The notes under the pieces were generated by a model. That model saw only the letters and a list, made by a program, of their open reading frames with translations. It searched no databases and had not been told where the DNA came from. A program made the position numbers and the translations under genes. From positions 5,070,879 to 5,134,878 of the forward strand of contig NC_068351.1 in assembly GCF_014633365.1 (NCBI RefSeq): a DNA stretch of 64,000 bases. Direction: 5' to 3'. The stretch comes from Diospyros lotus (Eukaryota; Streptophyta; Magnoliopsida; Ericales; Ebenaceae). Below, one piece after another: positions 33,786 through 44,570 of this stretch (position 1 is its first letter; each line of letters starts with the position of its first letter).

Positions 33786-34350
33786 TTAGGGGTGTTCAAA
33801 AAAATCGGTGCACCGCGGAAACCGACGAAACTAAATCAAATCAAACCAAATCGGTTGGTTTTTTTTTTTTTTTTTTTGCGGTCCAAAACGGTTTGGTGGT
33901 TATACAAATCGCATGGTTTGCGGTTTGTATGGTTGGCGGTTTGGTTTAAAACCAAACCGCCCAAGAAAATATAAAAAAATATATAAAAAATATATTATTA
34001 TAAAAATCACCCCAACAATCCCTACAACCCTTATTATTATAAAAATTTTATAATAATATATAACAAGTTTATAATAATATATAACTATTATAATTGCTAA
34101 CAGATTATAATAGTTTATAATAATATATAATTATTCTTTCTAATATTTTTATATTATATTATATGTTATTAATAGTTATTTTCAAACCGCGATAAACCGC
34201 ACCAAACCAGACCGCAAATGCGCTCTGGTTTGGTGCGGTTTGGCTGCACCAAAATCAGACCGCGGTCTGGTTTGATCAGAAAATCGCACTAACGGTTTGG
34301 CTTGCTGAAAATGGTTCAGATCGGCCAAATCACACCATAAACACCCCCTA
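33786..34350. mobile_element. Non-autonomous TIR element with palindromic AACCGAACC-type interior
   Basis: The left end TTAGGGGTGTTC and the reverse complement of the right end, TAGGGGGTGTTTA, form short inverted repeats. GAGTAAAA (33778-33785) and AAGTAAAA (34350-34357) resemble an 8-bp duplication. The outer thirds repeat GGTTTGG/CCAAACC motifs on opposite strands around an AT-rich centre. This plan is common among plant non-autonomous DNA elements, possibly hAT. Confidence 0.65.
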
Positions 34351-34403
34351 AGTAAAACCCATTGGGAACCATCCAATTTGAAATCCCTATCAGCCACCTT
34401 AAA

Positions 34404-34708
34404 TTTTCATTTCTTTTTCTTTTTCAATGTTTTTTTGGTTGTTTTCTTTTGGTTTTGACCACCTACAATGCATGGTGACCACCTTTACTTTATTCTTGTT
34501 GAGGCTCAAATAGTTTTGAATATGCTGTTCTAAATTTTCATTTTTTTTTTCCAATTGTTTTTGCTTATTTTCTTTTGGTTCTGACCACGTACAGTGGATG
34601 TTGATTCAGTTTTCATCCAACTTTGTTGGGTTATGATACCACTGGCATTTTAACTTATCTTTATTTCTTGTGGAGGTTCAAATAGTTTTGAAAATGCTGC
34701 TGTTTAAG
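34404..34708. repeat. Imperfect tandem duplication
   Basis: Two diverged copies (about 34404-34532 and 34533-34708) share TTTTCTTTTGGTT, TGACCAC, CTTTATTTCTTGT-like, and AGGNTCAAATAGTTTTGAA in the same order. Confidence 0.6.
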
Positions 34709-34760
34709 CTTTTCCAGTACCATCAAAGCATGATCTGTGGTCCTCGCATACTTGTACTGA

Positions 34761-34785
34761 CATACATACATACATACATACATAC
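34761..34785. repeat. (CATA)n microsatellite
   Basis: About six CATA units; the last five bases CATAC also form the target duplication of the next element. Confidence 0.9.
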
Positions 34786-35235
34786 TGATGATGGTTTTTT
34801 GGGACCGACCACCACGTGTCACCTCTACGAATGGACCTCGGGAATCGGACCCCGGACTTGGCAATGTCGGACCTCGGTGATAAGACCTGCAAGACAATGG
34901 AGTGGCGGGGCTAGGGTCTCCCGGGGTGGACTCCGACGCTCAAATTAGTAGAATAAATACAAATAGTAGTAAATGAGAGAGCTGTGGAGCTTGTATATAC
35001 CTGGCGAGAGTCCTTGTCTTTTATAGGCGAAACCGTTTTGGGGTACCCGAGATGAGCGGGCACGACCCCCGAGAATCCCGGTCAAGTTGGAACGGGTCTT
35101 GCGGTTCGGCCTGAATTTCCCGGGCTCCGCTCCGGAGTGTTGACTTGCCACGTGTCGGTCTCTCAGGTGATCTGCGTGGCAGGTGAGACTATCAGCGCGT
35201 AGGGGTATTCTAGTAATTTTAGTTGATGCCACATC

Positions 35236-35236
<1 letters not shown>
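34786..35236 (-). mobile_element. GC-rich solo LTR (451 bp) with TSD CATAC and two G-boxes
   Basis: The ends TGATGATGG and GATGCCACATCA are flanked by exact CATAC copies (34781-34785 and 35237-35241). A TATA box CGCCTATAAAAGAC is on the minus strand (35019-35025), so transcription would run leftwards. CACGTG occurs at about 34813 and 35149, both as CCACGTGTC. The base composition is distinctly richer in GC than the surroundings. It lies about 3.2 kb upstream of the carbonic anhydrase gene. Confidence 0.88.
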
Positions 35237-35241
<5 letters not shown>

Positions 35242-35266
<25 letters not shown>

Positions 35267-35267
35267 A
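35242..35267. repeat. (AT)n microsatellite
   Basis: About 13 AT units next to the solo LTR. Confidence 0.9.
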
Positions 35268-35350
35268 ATCCAAATTGAGCTGAGAGTATAGCAGTGATGA
35301 GTTCCCATCTCCTTTTTCTGAAACTCATAGCAAAAGAGGAGTCAAGACCT

Positions 35351-35424
35351 GAGCAGTCTGTATTATTGCCAGTTCTAGTGGAACTGAGAGCAGTCTGTAT
35401 TATTGCCACTTCTAGTGGAACTGA
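35351..35424. repeat. 37-bp tandem duplication
   Basis: Two units beginning GAGCAGTCTGTATTATTGCC are adjacent and differ at one base (AGTTC/ACTTC). Non-coding. Confidence 0.92.
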
Positions 35425-36083
35425 GTGTGTTCCATGTTTCTGATGCTCATCAAAAGTGCTTTTACAACATTCCAATTACCTTTTCATAAAGGCAAGGGCT
35501 TCTTCCATAGAATAGTGATAAGATATTTGATTCCTCCACTTTTGCCCTCCACTAAAAGCCCACACGCCCTCCACATTTTCTGCTTTTTTTCTCTCCCCAT
35601 CCTAATAACTCTCCATATTTAATTTAGGATATATTTATTAAAATTAGATTCGTCATCAGGGTACTGGTTCACTGATTTGATTGGATTGATAATATATTTA
35701 TTGATCGAATAATTGATTTAGAAATTTAAATATAAAATATAGTAATTAATATGATTGTCTAGATTAAAATGAATATATTATCAGTAATTATTAAAATTTA
35801 AAAAATGTTAAAATAACATAAAGCATGAATCATCACTAATTCAATGTTCAAATTTCATAATTACAAGCTAATTAAAAACACAAAAAGCTAACCAAGATTG
35901 GGGATTTTAAGAAAATGAAGTAGTCAAACTATTCAAATTTTCATTTATTGTTGTCTCTTTATTTTTTTTTTCCACACGAACTAATTTATCCTTCTAAAAG
36001 AAAAAATATCTTCAAAAAATATGGGTTATTTATTATTTTAGAGAAAAAATACCATTGACTTGTTTTTTATAAATCAATAAGAT
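35425..36083. other. Intergenic AT-rich sequence
   Basis: No gene or element ends recognised. Confidence 0.4.
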
Positions 36084-37334
36084 GATGTTAGACCGATCAC
36101 CAAGATTTGTCTCAAATCAAATACATGTGAAGATAAGCTTTTGTCTACCCCTAGAGAACTTTGACACTCAAGTTAGTAAAGAGAAAGTAAGCCATTATCA
36201 ATTAGGTTCTTGTTAACATGATCATACATTTTTTAGTTCATTCTTATTTATAGATGGTGGTGTGGACTGACACCCAAAATGTAGTTTGGTCATTAAGTCG
36301 AGATTTTTGAGTGGTTAGAGAGATTTTCAAGATATTAATCAATGGGATTAGACTAAATCCACCTAGATCTTCCCTATTAGCGATGGATCTGGATCAAGTT
36401 AGATCAAAGTCTCTCCAATTTTAGAGATCCAAGGGGCATGGGGCATTCCCTTGTGCAAGCATGTGGAGAGTTCCAATCAACCTCCAATAATACACATGGT
36501 GCATAGTGATTGATGGACCCATAGGGGCAATAGAGTAATTTCTCTCTTAATGGGTTATTCCCTCATCACTTGCCCCTATTTCTTGAGCTAGGCAATGTGG
36601 TCAGTTTGAGGAGTAACTAAATTGATCTCTTTTTAATTTTTTGGGAGTCAGCAATCCATGATAATTCTTGATAGGGGTGTGGATAATTGCTCTGTTGGAA
36701 GAGATGTGCTTTTAAATTTCTTATTTCCCACTTCTCTTGAGCCATATAAATTAAGAGCTCACGTAGCCCTAGAAGACCTAAAGTGTGAAGTGATTGAAGA
36801 CTTTTTGGAGAAGTATGATTCAGTAATGGAGTAGCTCAACTCTGCCAGGTGGAGAAGTGAGTTCGGCAATGCAATAGCTTGGCAAGTCAGCAGCTCAATT
36901 AATGAGCTCGGTAAGGGAAGGGCTAGGAGAAAATATACTAATATTAGTGTTAGCATGATTATATCTTTACGAGTTCATTCTTATTTATAGATGTTGTGGA
37001 ATGACATCTAAAGTGTAGTTTGGTCAGTGAGTTGATATTCTTAGGTGGTTGGAGGGATTATTGAGATATTGTGAGATTCTCGATTAACTGGATCTACGAG
37101 AATAGATTATGTCCACCTAAATTTTTCATGTCAATGATAAATTCAAGTTGGTTTATATCAATAAGTTTTTATGAAAACAAGTTTTGGAGATCTAAAGAGC
37201 ACATGACATTCCCTAATACAAACACGTGAGTTTCGATCGACCTCTAATAATACACACGACACATGGTACTTTGTGAACTTATAAAAACAATAAAATAATT
37301 TCTCTCAATGAAATATTCTATCATCATAATAAAT
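36084..37334 (-). mobile_element. Relic of an LTR pair (minus orientation)
   Basis: Two diverged direct copies (about 36215-36568 and 36950-37334) share GAGTTCATTCTTATTTATAGATG, GTAGTTTGGTCA, CCACCTA, CATTCCCT, CCTCCAATAATACACA-like and AATTTCTCTC in order. On the minus strand both start TGATGA and have CTATAAATAAGAAT as a TATA-like motif. The left copy may extend to TGTTAGACC at 36084. About 380 bp between them is non-coding. A small degenerate non-autonomous LTR element is the best reading. Confidence 0.5.
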
Positions 37335-38368
37335 ACCAAATAAAATGGTAAAACCATCCGCTTTTGATCGTTTTATACATATCTTTAATTTTTTTTTTTT
37401 TTTCTGAATTGAATCGGATGGGTGACTTGTTTGTGGTCCAATGACACTAATGGCTTGTTAAAGTGGCCATGGTTGCAGCAATATCACTCGCAACATCATT
37501 CTGTAGGAACTTACTGTGCAAAAATTGTTTTGAATTTGTAACACTTTAAGAAAATGATTACATGGGGAAGTCTTTTGAAGGAAGGCCTATGTAGCAACGT
37601 CAAATGTGTTTTCTTCAATCAGGTTGCCCTAGCCAGTAAGCAACAGCGTCCAGAATTTTAAGGTTATGCCTCACTCATCTTTTGGGTACTCAGGCCCACC
37701 TTAATTTTCTGAAAAATCCCAATAAATTTACTTGAAAAAATAAATCAAGGACTATGGCTCAGATTTGTTGGTAACGATTGCCTAATCATGTAAATAAAAC
37801 CCCCCCAGTACAGATTAACCATGCTAGGTATATGGCAATTAATGGTATGCTGTCAGTGCTTTTTAATATTTTCTATTTTGCAAACAACAAAAATTCAAAA
37901 TAAAACAAATAGAAATTGTAAATGGATTTTAATAGGCAGAATCTCTTTCATCAGTCTCCAAATGGGAAAAAAAAAAAAAAGAACACATCTTAGATCATAT
38001 GCTTTTTACCATTTTTTTTCTCTTCAAACACACACACACGCAAACAAAAACTGCTACAATGCGGGCCATTTTGTAGTTTGGATTATTACACCTAAAAGGG
38101 CTAAATAATGAGAGAGTAAAATAATATAACCAAAGTGAATAGGACAAATGGTTGGAGACAAATATATATATATATATATATATGTAAATTATATATGGGC
38201 CACAAATGGAGAAAGGTGGTGGTGATCCAAAAGTTTAGAGGGAATAATAATACTGCAAAGTTTGACAGAGTCCTCCTCTCCTCTCCTCTCCATAAAATGA
38301 GCAGAGGAGAATAAGCAATGGCCACATGTTTGGATATACAGTTGGATTCCTAAACATCAACTCTCTGG
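37335..38368. other. Intergenic region upstream of the carbonic anhydrase gene
   Basis: No other gene seen. It contains poly(A/T) runs and a (AT)n tract at 38162-38183. The last few hundred bases are the presumed promoter. Confidence 0.5.
38162..38183. repeat. (AT)n microsatellite
   Basis: About 11 AT units, roughly 300 bp upstream of the carbonic anhydrase start codon. Confidence 0.9.
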
Positions 38369-38376
38369 TATAAATA
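38369..38376 (+). promoter_or_regulatory. TATA box of the carbonic anhydrase gene
   Basis: TATAAATA lies 84 bp before the start codon, in the context CTCTCTGGTATAAATACTTG. The spacing suits a short 5' UTR. Confidence 0.7.
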
Positions 38377-38459
38377 CTTGTGTTTGTCTGGGAAGAAACC
38401 ACAGCACAGAAGGATCAGACTCGGATTAAAAACTTTAAAAAAAAAAACAAAAACAAAAT

Positions 38460-40576
38460 ATGGCTGCCCGAGTCGCCTTCTTTGTCTTGGCAATTGCAGT
38501 TTTGCTCGTCCGAAACCATGCAGAGAGCCCAGTCATTGACTCCGAAGGTATCATCCCTCTCTCTCTCTCTACCAGAACTTATGGGATTTTCTTCAGTGTG
38601 TATTGATTTTTATGGGTATTTTCTTAATGACTTTTGGCTCTTCCTTCCTTGTACGTTTTACCGGGTATATATAGCTCAATATTCAAAACAGCATATTATT
38701 TCAAAGAAACTTCATGCATTTTAAATGAAATTGTTTTTGAAGTTTAAACTTATATACAGACATTTATATGTTCTAAAGGAAACTTTTATATAGAAATAGA
38801 ATTTTCAAAAGTTATACACAGAAAATATACTGATCAAAGTAATTTATGATTCGAAAAAAGAAAGAAATCACATTGTTGTGGTATTTTGATTATATTTTTG
38901 GTATATATAAAGGTTATGTAAGAATATTTGTTCCTATTTTTGAAGGTAGTCAGTAAACGATTAAATCCATGAACGCTTTACAAATCATTTGGTTTTCAGA
39001 TAGAGATTAGAAGTTATATACGTATAGCAGAGACAGGGGCAACATATGCAATAAATTAAACCCACCCATTTCAAAACCATCTGGAAATTAATCCTGTTTG
39101 GTTAGAAGGAAAATATAGAGTTGATGAAGATGAAAGAAAAGAGGATGTGGATGTCAACAACTTAATTTGTTACTGCTTCTGCTGATGAATTGTGGAATAT
39201 TTTGTGTTGGTTTTGTTTCTGCAGCCATTAGGGTGGCTGATTTCAGCTACGGAGGATCAACCGGGCCGGAGAACTGGGGGAGCTTGAGCCCGGAGTACGC
39301 GGCATGCTCGGCCGGAAAGTTGCAGTCTCCGGTGGACATTACGACGGCGGAAGTTGTTCACAATAAAGCCTTGAAGCCCCTGAAGAGAAAGTACTTTTCT
39401 GTGAATGCCACTTTGATTAACTATGGCTTCAACGTTGCGGTATGTTCTTGGCCCATTTCATGCCCCTCTTTTGATAAAGATCGATGATGATATCCGGCCC
39501 AAGTTAGTCAGTTAGTTCGTTCGTCAAAATTTATTGGCCTGTGTGTCTCAAATGACCAACATGTTTGTTTGTTTGTTTATATTATTGATGGTGATAATCC
39601 ATACCAATGCAATTTGGTCATTTGAGTAAATGCTCTACTTGGATCAATATTTTTCATGGTTTGGGATCTTTAATTAGTAAGTTTTATTCTATTTTCATTT
39701 GTTTATCAATTATTATAAATATAAATTGGGCTAAATGAATTAACTTCTGTTGTATAGATGGAATTTGGAGACGCTGGAAGATTAACCATAAATGACAAGA
39801 ACTATACTCTGTCGAGAATGCACTGGCATACTCCTTCTGAACACACAATTAATGGTGTTAGGTATCCACCACACATTCTCAACCCGATCAATACTTGACT
39901 TTGAATTGATTTGAGTTAGTTAGGTTTGAGCAAAGCTTGAAAATAATTTTCCATGCTTTCAGATATGATGCAGAGCTTCATCTGGTCCACATGGCCGATG
40001 ATGGGAGCCATTCAGTTGTAGCTTTCCTTTACAAAGTTAGTAGTGATGATGATCCCATTCTTTCTGAGGTAATATGCATGCTGTTTGTTTCTATAATCAT
40101 CAACGTTAAAAACATAAATGGAAGAGCATTTTTGACAATTTGGTTTGGTTTGGTTTCTTCAGATCCAAAACAAACTGGTTAAGTTGGGTGAGGAGAAGGC
40201 AGAGAGAGTGGAGGTGGGAACGTTCGACATCTGGAAGCTGAGCCGAAACACTCGTAACTACTACAGATATCACGGCTCCCTCACCACTCCTCCATGCTCC
40301 GAGGATGTCATCTGGAACGTCTTCGCTAAAGTAAGTTGGTACTAATAAGTCTTTTGTCCCTCCTCCATCCACCATCCAATGTGATGTTGGGTATATATAT
40401 ATATATATGACTGACTATATATCATTTCATTTTTGTTTATGCAGGTGAAAGAAATAACTAAAGAGCAAGTTTTAGACTTGAAAGCTCCATTGAAATCAAA
40501 TTGCAAGGACAATAGCAGGCCCGTCCAGCCTTTGAACGACAGGGAGATTGAACTGTTCGATGAACTTAAGTACTAA
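38460..40576 (+). CDS. Alpha carbonic anhydrase, secretory pathway
   Basis: Six exons: 38460-38547, 39225-39439, 39758-39861, 39963-40068, 40163-40330 and 40445-40576. All are GT-AG, totalling 813 nt (270 aa) in phase. The enzyme interconverts CO2 and bicarbonate. Residues 1-21 are a hydrophobic signal peptide ([17 protein letters not shown]...). Zinc ligands are visible as His123 and His125 in MHWHTPSEH and His142 in [17 protein letters not shown] and KLQSPVDI are family signatures, and Cys residues in AACSAGK and TPPCSE match the conserved disulfide. NYTL and NATL are potential N-glycosylation sites. Length and layout fit plant alpha-CAs and look closest to the Arabidopsis ACA1 type. The start is the first ATG after the TATA box. 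No defect is visible, so it is probably active. Confidence 0.95.
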
Positions 40577-41302
40577 TTATTTTTAATGTTGCAGAATAAT
40601 TATTATTAATTGCATGAAGAGCTTGTTTTGTTTGTACCAATTAATGGACTTCTCCAACTGGTAGTTGTGTGTGTTGGCTGACGACTTAATTTCTCAATTC
40701 TCTCTGTTCTTGATTTAATCTCGTGCCGAGAGTTTGAAGTGGGTTTGTAACGTTTGCTGATTCTACAAATTCAAAAAAAAAAAAAAATTAAGGAATGAGA
40801 ATTAATATATAGAGAGATTTTTTTTTACATTATTAATTGGGCAGATGGTGAATGATGATTTTGGGTATAGAATTCAGCTTTTTGTCCATAGAATTACATA
40901 TACAGCTTTTTTTCTCCAATCGTAGTTTATATGTTTATATTTATTATCGTTGTTAATAAAATTTAAGATAAATTTCACAGAGCATATATATAGCGTGCAA
41001 AAGTTGTCTAAATTTATATAGGGTGAAATTACAACAGTGTACATCTGATTCTTTCTATCCGATTCATAAGCAGTAAAGCAGCCGTATTTACAGTAACTTG
41101 TGGATATTAAAGTCCTAAGTAACACACAACAAAAAGCACTCAAAACCAAGGAGAGAAAATATAAATAAATCGCCAAAACGTAGGTTTACCTTTCAACGAG
41201 TAAAAAGCCGTCGTAGTCGAACATGCCATGTCAGATCCACGATCCCATAATATTCAACCACCACTCGCGGAAGGAAAATCACGCCAGCCATCACGACCGC
41301 AA
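40577..41302. other. Convergent intergenic region
   Basis: 3' UTR of the carbonic anhydrase gene followed by the 3' flank of the minus-strand gene at 41303. It has a poly(A) run near 40772. Nothing else recognised. Confidence 0.5.
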
Positions 41303-42181
41303 TCATCTCCTTCCGTCGGGCCCACTCTCTGAATCGGACGAGTAAAACTTCGACACGTTATCCTCCAGCCTCTGCTCCAAGTCTTCCGTTCCCCACGAGA
41401 CCCTCGATCTACGGCCCGATGCGAACCGCGTCATTCCTCCCAAACCGGGAGGCTCCTGATCAGCGCTTCTCGGAGAATCCAGGTTTCTGACCGCCGAGCT
41501 CTTCCTCGGCGGTGATTCGACTGGCACCGGTTCGTCGGTTTTAGCTACTGGTTTTGAACTCCGATCAGACCGGAAGATAGCCACGAAACGGCCGATGATC
41601 CCTACACGCCGGACCCGGCGGCCGGTTCTCGACTGATTTTCCGCCTTGGCCGCACAGGCTGCCGATTCGGACGATTTTCGGCGGCCTCGTTTTGACCTAA
41701 CCCTCCCCATACACGACACCTTCGGCGACGACGGCTCCGCCATCGAAACCGATTTCCCGACCGACTCCGGCCGCTTAGGGAACAGCCGGATGTTCGGCGG
41801 CTTGCAGTTCCTCCGCTTGGTGGTGTCAACGTAACTCGTCTTCTGCGTCTTCGGCAATCCGATCATCGCCGCTTTGGACTTCAAGTTGTTGGAGAACCTT
41901 TGCGAGGCGGAGTTGGAAGTCGGATTGGAGTTGGCGTTCGTGTTCCCCTTGGTCGACTCCTTGCGCTCGTAGAAGGCGTTGCGATCGAACCAATCGAACT
42001 CGGCGTCCTTGGACAGCCAGAACGATTCCGGCGGCAGATCCGGCTCCCTCTCCTCCTCCTCCTCCTCCTTCGCCGGCGGCTTCTCATCGCCTCCGTCCGC
42101 CAGCGTCTCGCAGGCTATCTTGTTATCGGCGCCGCCCCCTGCGCAAGCTGCAACCAACGTTTCAAGATCAACTTGCGGCAT
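41303..42181 (-). CDS. Syringolide-induced protein 14-1-1-like protein
   Basis: Single exon, 292 aa. It starts MPQVDLETLVAACAGG. It has a Glu-run (residues about 39-46), then the family hallmark ESFWLSKDAEFDWFDRNAF (about 52-70), several basic nuclear-type stretches (VRSKRGRRKSSES, RTGRRVRRV) and a C-terminal RRSRVSWGTEDLEQRLEDNV. Many Ser/Thr residues precede Pro or follow Arg, suggesting phosphorylation. The family is plant-specific and named for a soybean transcript induced by syringolide elicitor. The biochemical role is unknown. Coding sequence is GC-rich compared with its flanks. The gene converges with the carbonic anhydrase gene. Confidence 0.85.
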   Translation of the reverse strand: MPQVDLETLVAACAGGGADNKIACETLADGGDEKPPAKEEEEEEREPDLPPESFWLSKDAEFDWFDRNAFYERKESTKGNTNANSNPTSNSASQRFSNNLKSKAAMIGLPKTQKTSYVDTTKRRNCKPPNIRLFPKRPESVGKSVSMAEPSSPKVSCMGRVRSKRGRRKSSESAACAAKAENQSRTGRRVRRVGIIGRFVAIFRSDRSSKPVAKTDEPVPVESPPRKSSAVRNLDSPRSADQEPPGLGGMTRFASGRRSRVSWGTEDLEQRLEDNVSKFYSSDSESGPDGRR

Positions 42182-42269
42182 TTTTCAGCAAATTTCAGAT
42201 ACCTAGAGATAGAGATGGAGAAGAGAAGAGAAAATTGATTGGAGTCGTCGACCGTCGCATAAGATGGAA

Positions 42270-42300
42270 CTATACATACACACATATATATATATAACAT
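42270..42300 (-). promoter_or_regulatory. TATA-like region of the 14-1-1-like gene
   Basis: On the minus strand ATGTTATATATATATATGTG lies about 105 bp before the start codon. It also qualifies as a short TA microsatellite, so the assignment is tentative. Confidence 0.4.
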
Positions 42301-42404
42301 AAAAACCCACCCAAAAATGAAAAACTAAAAACATTACGAATTGTATACTTTGTTGACTCTAATACTTCACTAGAGACTACAGTTTACAGCAAATTTTGGT
42401 TCAA

Positions 42405-42431
42405 TTTTATTTTATTTTATTTTATTTTATT
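42405..42431. repeat. (TTTTA)n repeat
   Basis: About five TTTTA units upstream of the minus-strand gene. Confidence 0.88.
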
Positions 42432-42500
42432 TGGGGGCACATAATATTAATATGAGATGAGAGAGTCAATTAAGTTGACTGGGGGCAGGGGCAGGTGGGC

Positions 42501-42524
42501 GGGGGGGGGGGGGGGGGGGGGGGG
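42501..42524. repeat. Poly(G) tract, 24 bp
   Basis: A run of 24 G within a longer G-rich stretch (42480-42530). It lies in the divergent promoter region between the 14-1-1-like and glutaredoxin-like genes. Confidence 0.9.
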
Positions 42525-42610
42525 AGGGTTTTTTTTCCCGTAGGCCCAGCACCGCTTTTGTCCTCGGGAAAATGATAAATATCCTATTACGTCCAGTCAA
42601 CAGCAAAACC

Positions 42611-42649
42611 CAAACTAAACTAAACAAAACAAAACGAAACGAAACGAAA
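42611..42649. repeat. Degenerate (AAACN)n repeat
   Basis: Consecutive AAACT, AAACA and AAACG units, seven or more. Confidence 0.75.
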
Positions 42650-42756
42650 GGCGAAAGCAATGCCCCCCACAACACAATCACAACGTTGATTCGCTTTATG
42701 CGGCTGAGACAGATGACCCCACCACCACCCTCATTCCTTTTCACGCTTCATTACTA

Positions 42757-42780
42757 ATTATTATTATTATTATTATTATT
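42757..42780. repeat. (ATT)n microsatellite
   Basis: About eight ATT units. Confidence 0.85.
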
Positions 42781-44443
42781 CATTATTACTCCAAATTAAT
42801 TCATTTTGCCTATTCTATTCTACTGCTTCCTCGTACTACTGAAAAGCTGTACCAATTTCTCTTCTTTATAAAATTTTGGCTTTTTCCCAATAAATACCTA
42901 AACTCAACGGCAAACTATTATAAATTTATAAAAATAATTATTTACTAATCTTAAAAACGTGTAAATATAACACACAATATTATTAGTAGTACCATATAAT
43001 TATAACTATGTCTTCTGGTAAGTTCGTTCCAAGTCAGTGACTTTGACTTTTGAATGAATGGGAAGTTAATTAAGAAAAAACAAATTAAAAAAGAAAACCT
43101 TTTTTTTTTTAAATCAAATATAAATACAAAAATGTAGCTCAGTTATCAAGAAGTCAGTGCCCCATGGAACGTGTTGGTAATTTTCTTAAGGTGTGACCAA
43201 AAAAATGCCTTTAATATTAAAGTTAGAATTCAACTATCAACCTATAAAAGAAAGAAAGCAAGCAAGCAATTTATAAATATGAAATAGATTTTAGTACAAT
43301 TAATAATTAAGAGAAAAGAATTTTATTGCTCAAAGATGAGGACGCGAAAGATAGAAAAAATGATTTTGGCATTAAATTCAACGCAGCAAGCGAAGCGAAG
43401 CGAAGCGAAGCAAAAGCCACGCTTGACGGAAGCAAGCAGGCAGGCAGCCACTTATCTTTTACACGATTTAGGCTAATTAATTAATTAATTGACCACCCAA
43501 TACGTGACTCTCTCACCCCCATTGGCTGCTCAACTTTTCATCAAAATTGACTACTCCTTCTTGCCCTCCCTCCCTCCCTCTTTTCTTTTGTTTTTATCTT
43601 TTTATTTTTATTTATAATCGATCTCAAATCTAAATAAATAATTGGGTTATTTAGTAGTCGACAATGAACGTAAAATTCATCGAATAAAACATACGTAAAG
43701 GATTAAAACTACGTTTTTAGGGTGGGTGGTGGGTTTTTTTTTTTTTGAAAATAAAGAAACTGCGAGCTGAGAAAAAGAAGGAAACCGTGTGCCCTTTGAA
43801 ATGAGGGGCACATGCTGCTGGTGAAATGTCATGATGTTTGGGTTTTATTATTATTTCATGAAATTCATATGGAGCAGTACTACTGATAAGTTTGGGTGTT
43901 GCCCCTCCTCCTTAAGGTAGAAAGATTCCATTTGTATTGCCTGCCCACCTCCTTTAATTATAAACAATGCTATCAATTCATGGCAAACAGCAATTATAAT
44001 TTAGTTCTAATTTAAATTGAAAATTGGATATTTTAGAAATTTGAATTCAACTTAAAAAATTACTTAAATGAGTTTTTTTAATCTTTTCTTATTAATTTTG
44101 GGATTTAGAAAAAAAAAAATTAGCTCGAGTTTGAGTTTAAAAATTGATTCACAAGTTGAGTATTAGGTCACTGAAGTTCAGCTCGACTTGATTCGATTAC
44201 AATCTTAATTATATTGATAATTTTTTTGTACTAAAATAAATATATTTAAAAATAACTTAAAAACCCAAATCAGAGACAGCATGGAATTGGGCTGGTCTGG
44301 TCCCAATTCCTAAGTCCCAACAACCAAACTTATATATAACATTGTGGCAAACAATTTCAAAAACCAATGCTAAAAATGGAGAGTAACAAAATCTGAGAAG
44401 CAATAAGACAACTAGGCAAGACACTCAGCCCATTCGAATTTTC
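42781..44443. other. Divergent intergenic region
   Basis: AT-rich with many short simple repeats: (AAGC/AGGC)n near 43253 and 43430, (AGCGA)n at 43388-43412, (CCCT)n at 43565-43580, and a TATATATA at 44331-44338. No gene seen. Confidence 0.5.
43388..43412. repeat. (AGCGA)n repeat
   Basis: About five AGCGA units followed by AGCAAAAG. Confidence 0.8.
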
Positions 44444-44566
44444 TGACCGTTGGGGCCCGTTGGAGAGACAAGGTAACCGTTAAAAACCATTTTCGAAAAA
44501 AGAAAAATTCCCACTCCCAATTTCCCCTTCAAATTCAGACAAAGGCCAGCAGACATCTCTCAACGG
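44444..44566 (+). promoter_or_regulatory. Cluster of AACGG (MSA-like) motifs upstream of the glutaredoxin-like gene
   Basis: Four AACGG/CCGTT cores occur within 127 bp of the start codon: TGACCGTTGGG (44444-44454, a full reverse match to the MSA consensus YCYAACGGYYA), GCCCGTTGGA (44455-44464), TAACCGTTAAA (44474-44484, one mismatch) and CAACGGGCC (44561-44569). MSA elements are the known binding sites of three-repeat MYB (MYB3R) factors that drive G2/M expression. A role here is inference. A TATATATA lies further upstream at 44331, so some motifs could be in the 5' UTR. Confidence 0.55.
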
Positions 44567-44570
44567 GCCA

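Noticed and set aside
34945..35475. 176-codon minus-strand open frame
   Set aside because: It runs through a solo LTR, an AT microsatellite and a tandem duplication; no protein similarity.
41881..42238. Arg-rich frames on both strands
   Set aside because: They overlap the 14-1-1-like coding sequence in other frames.
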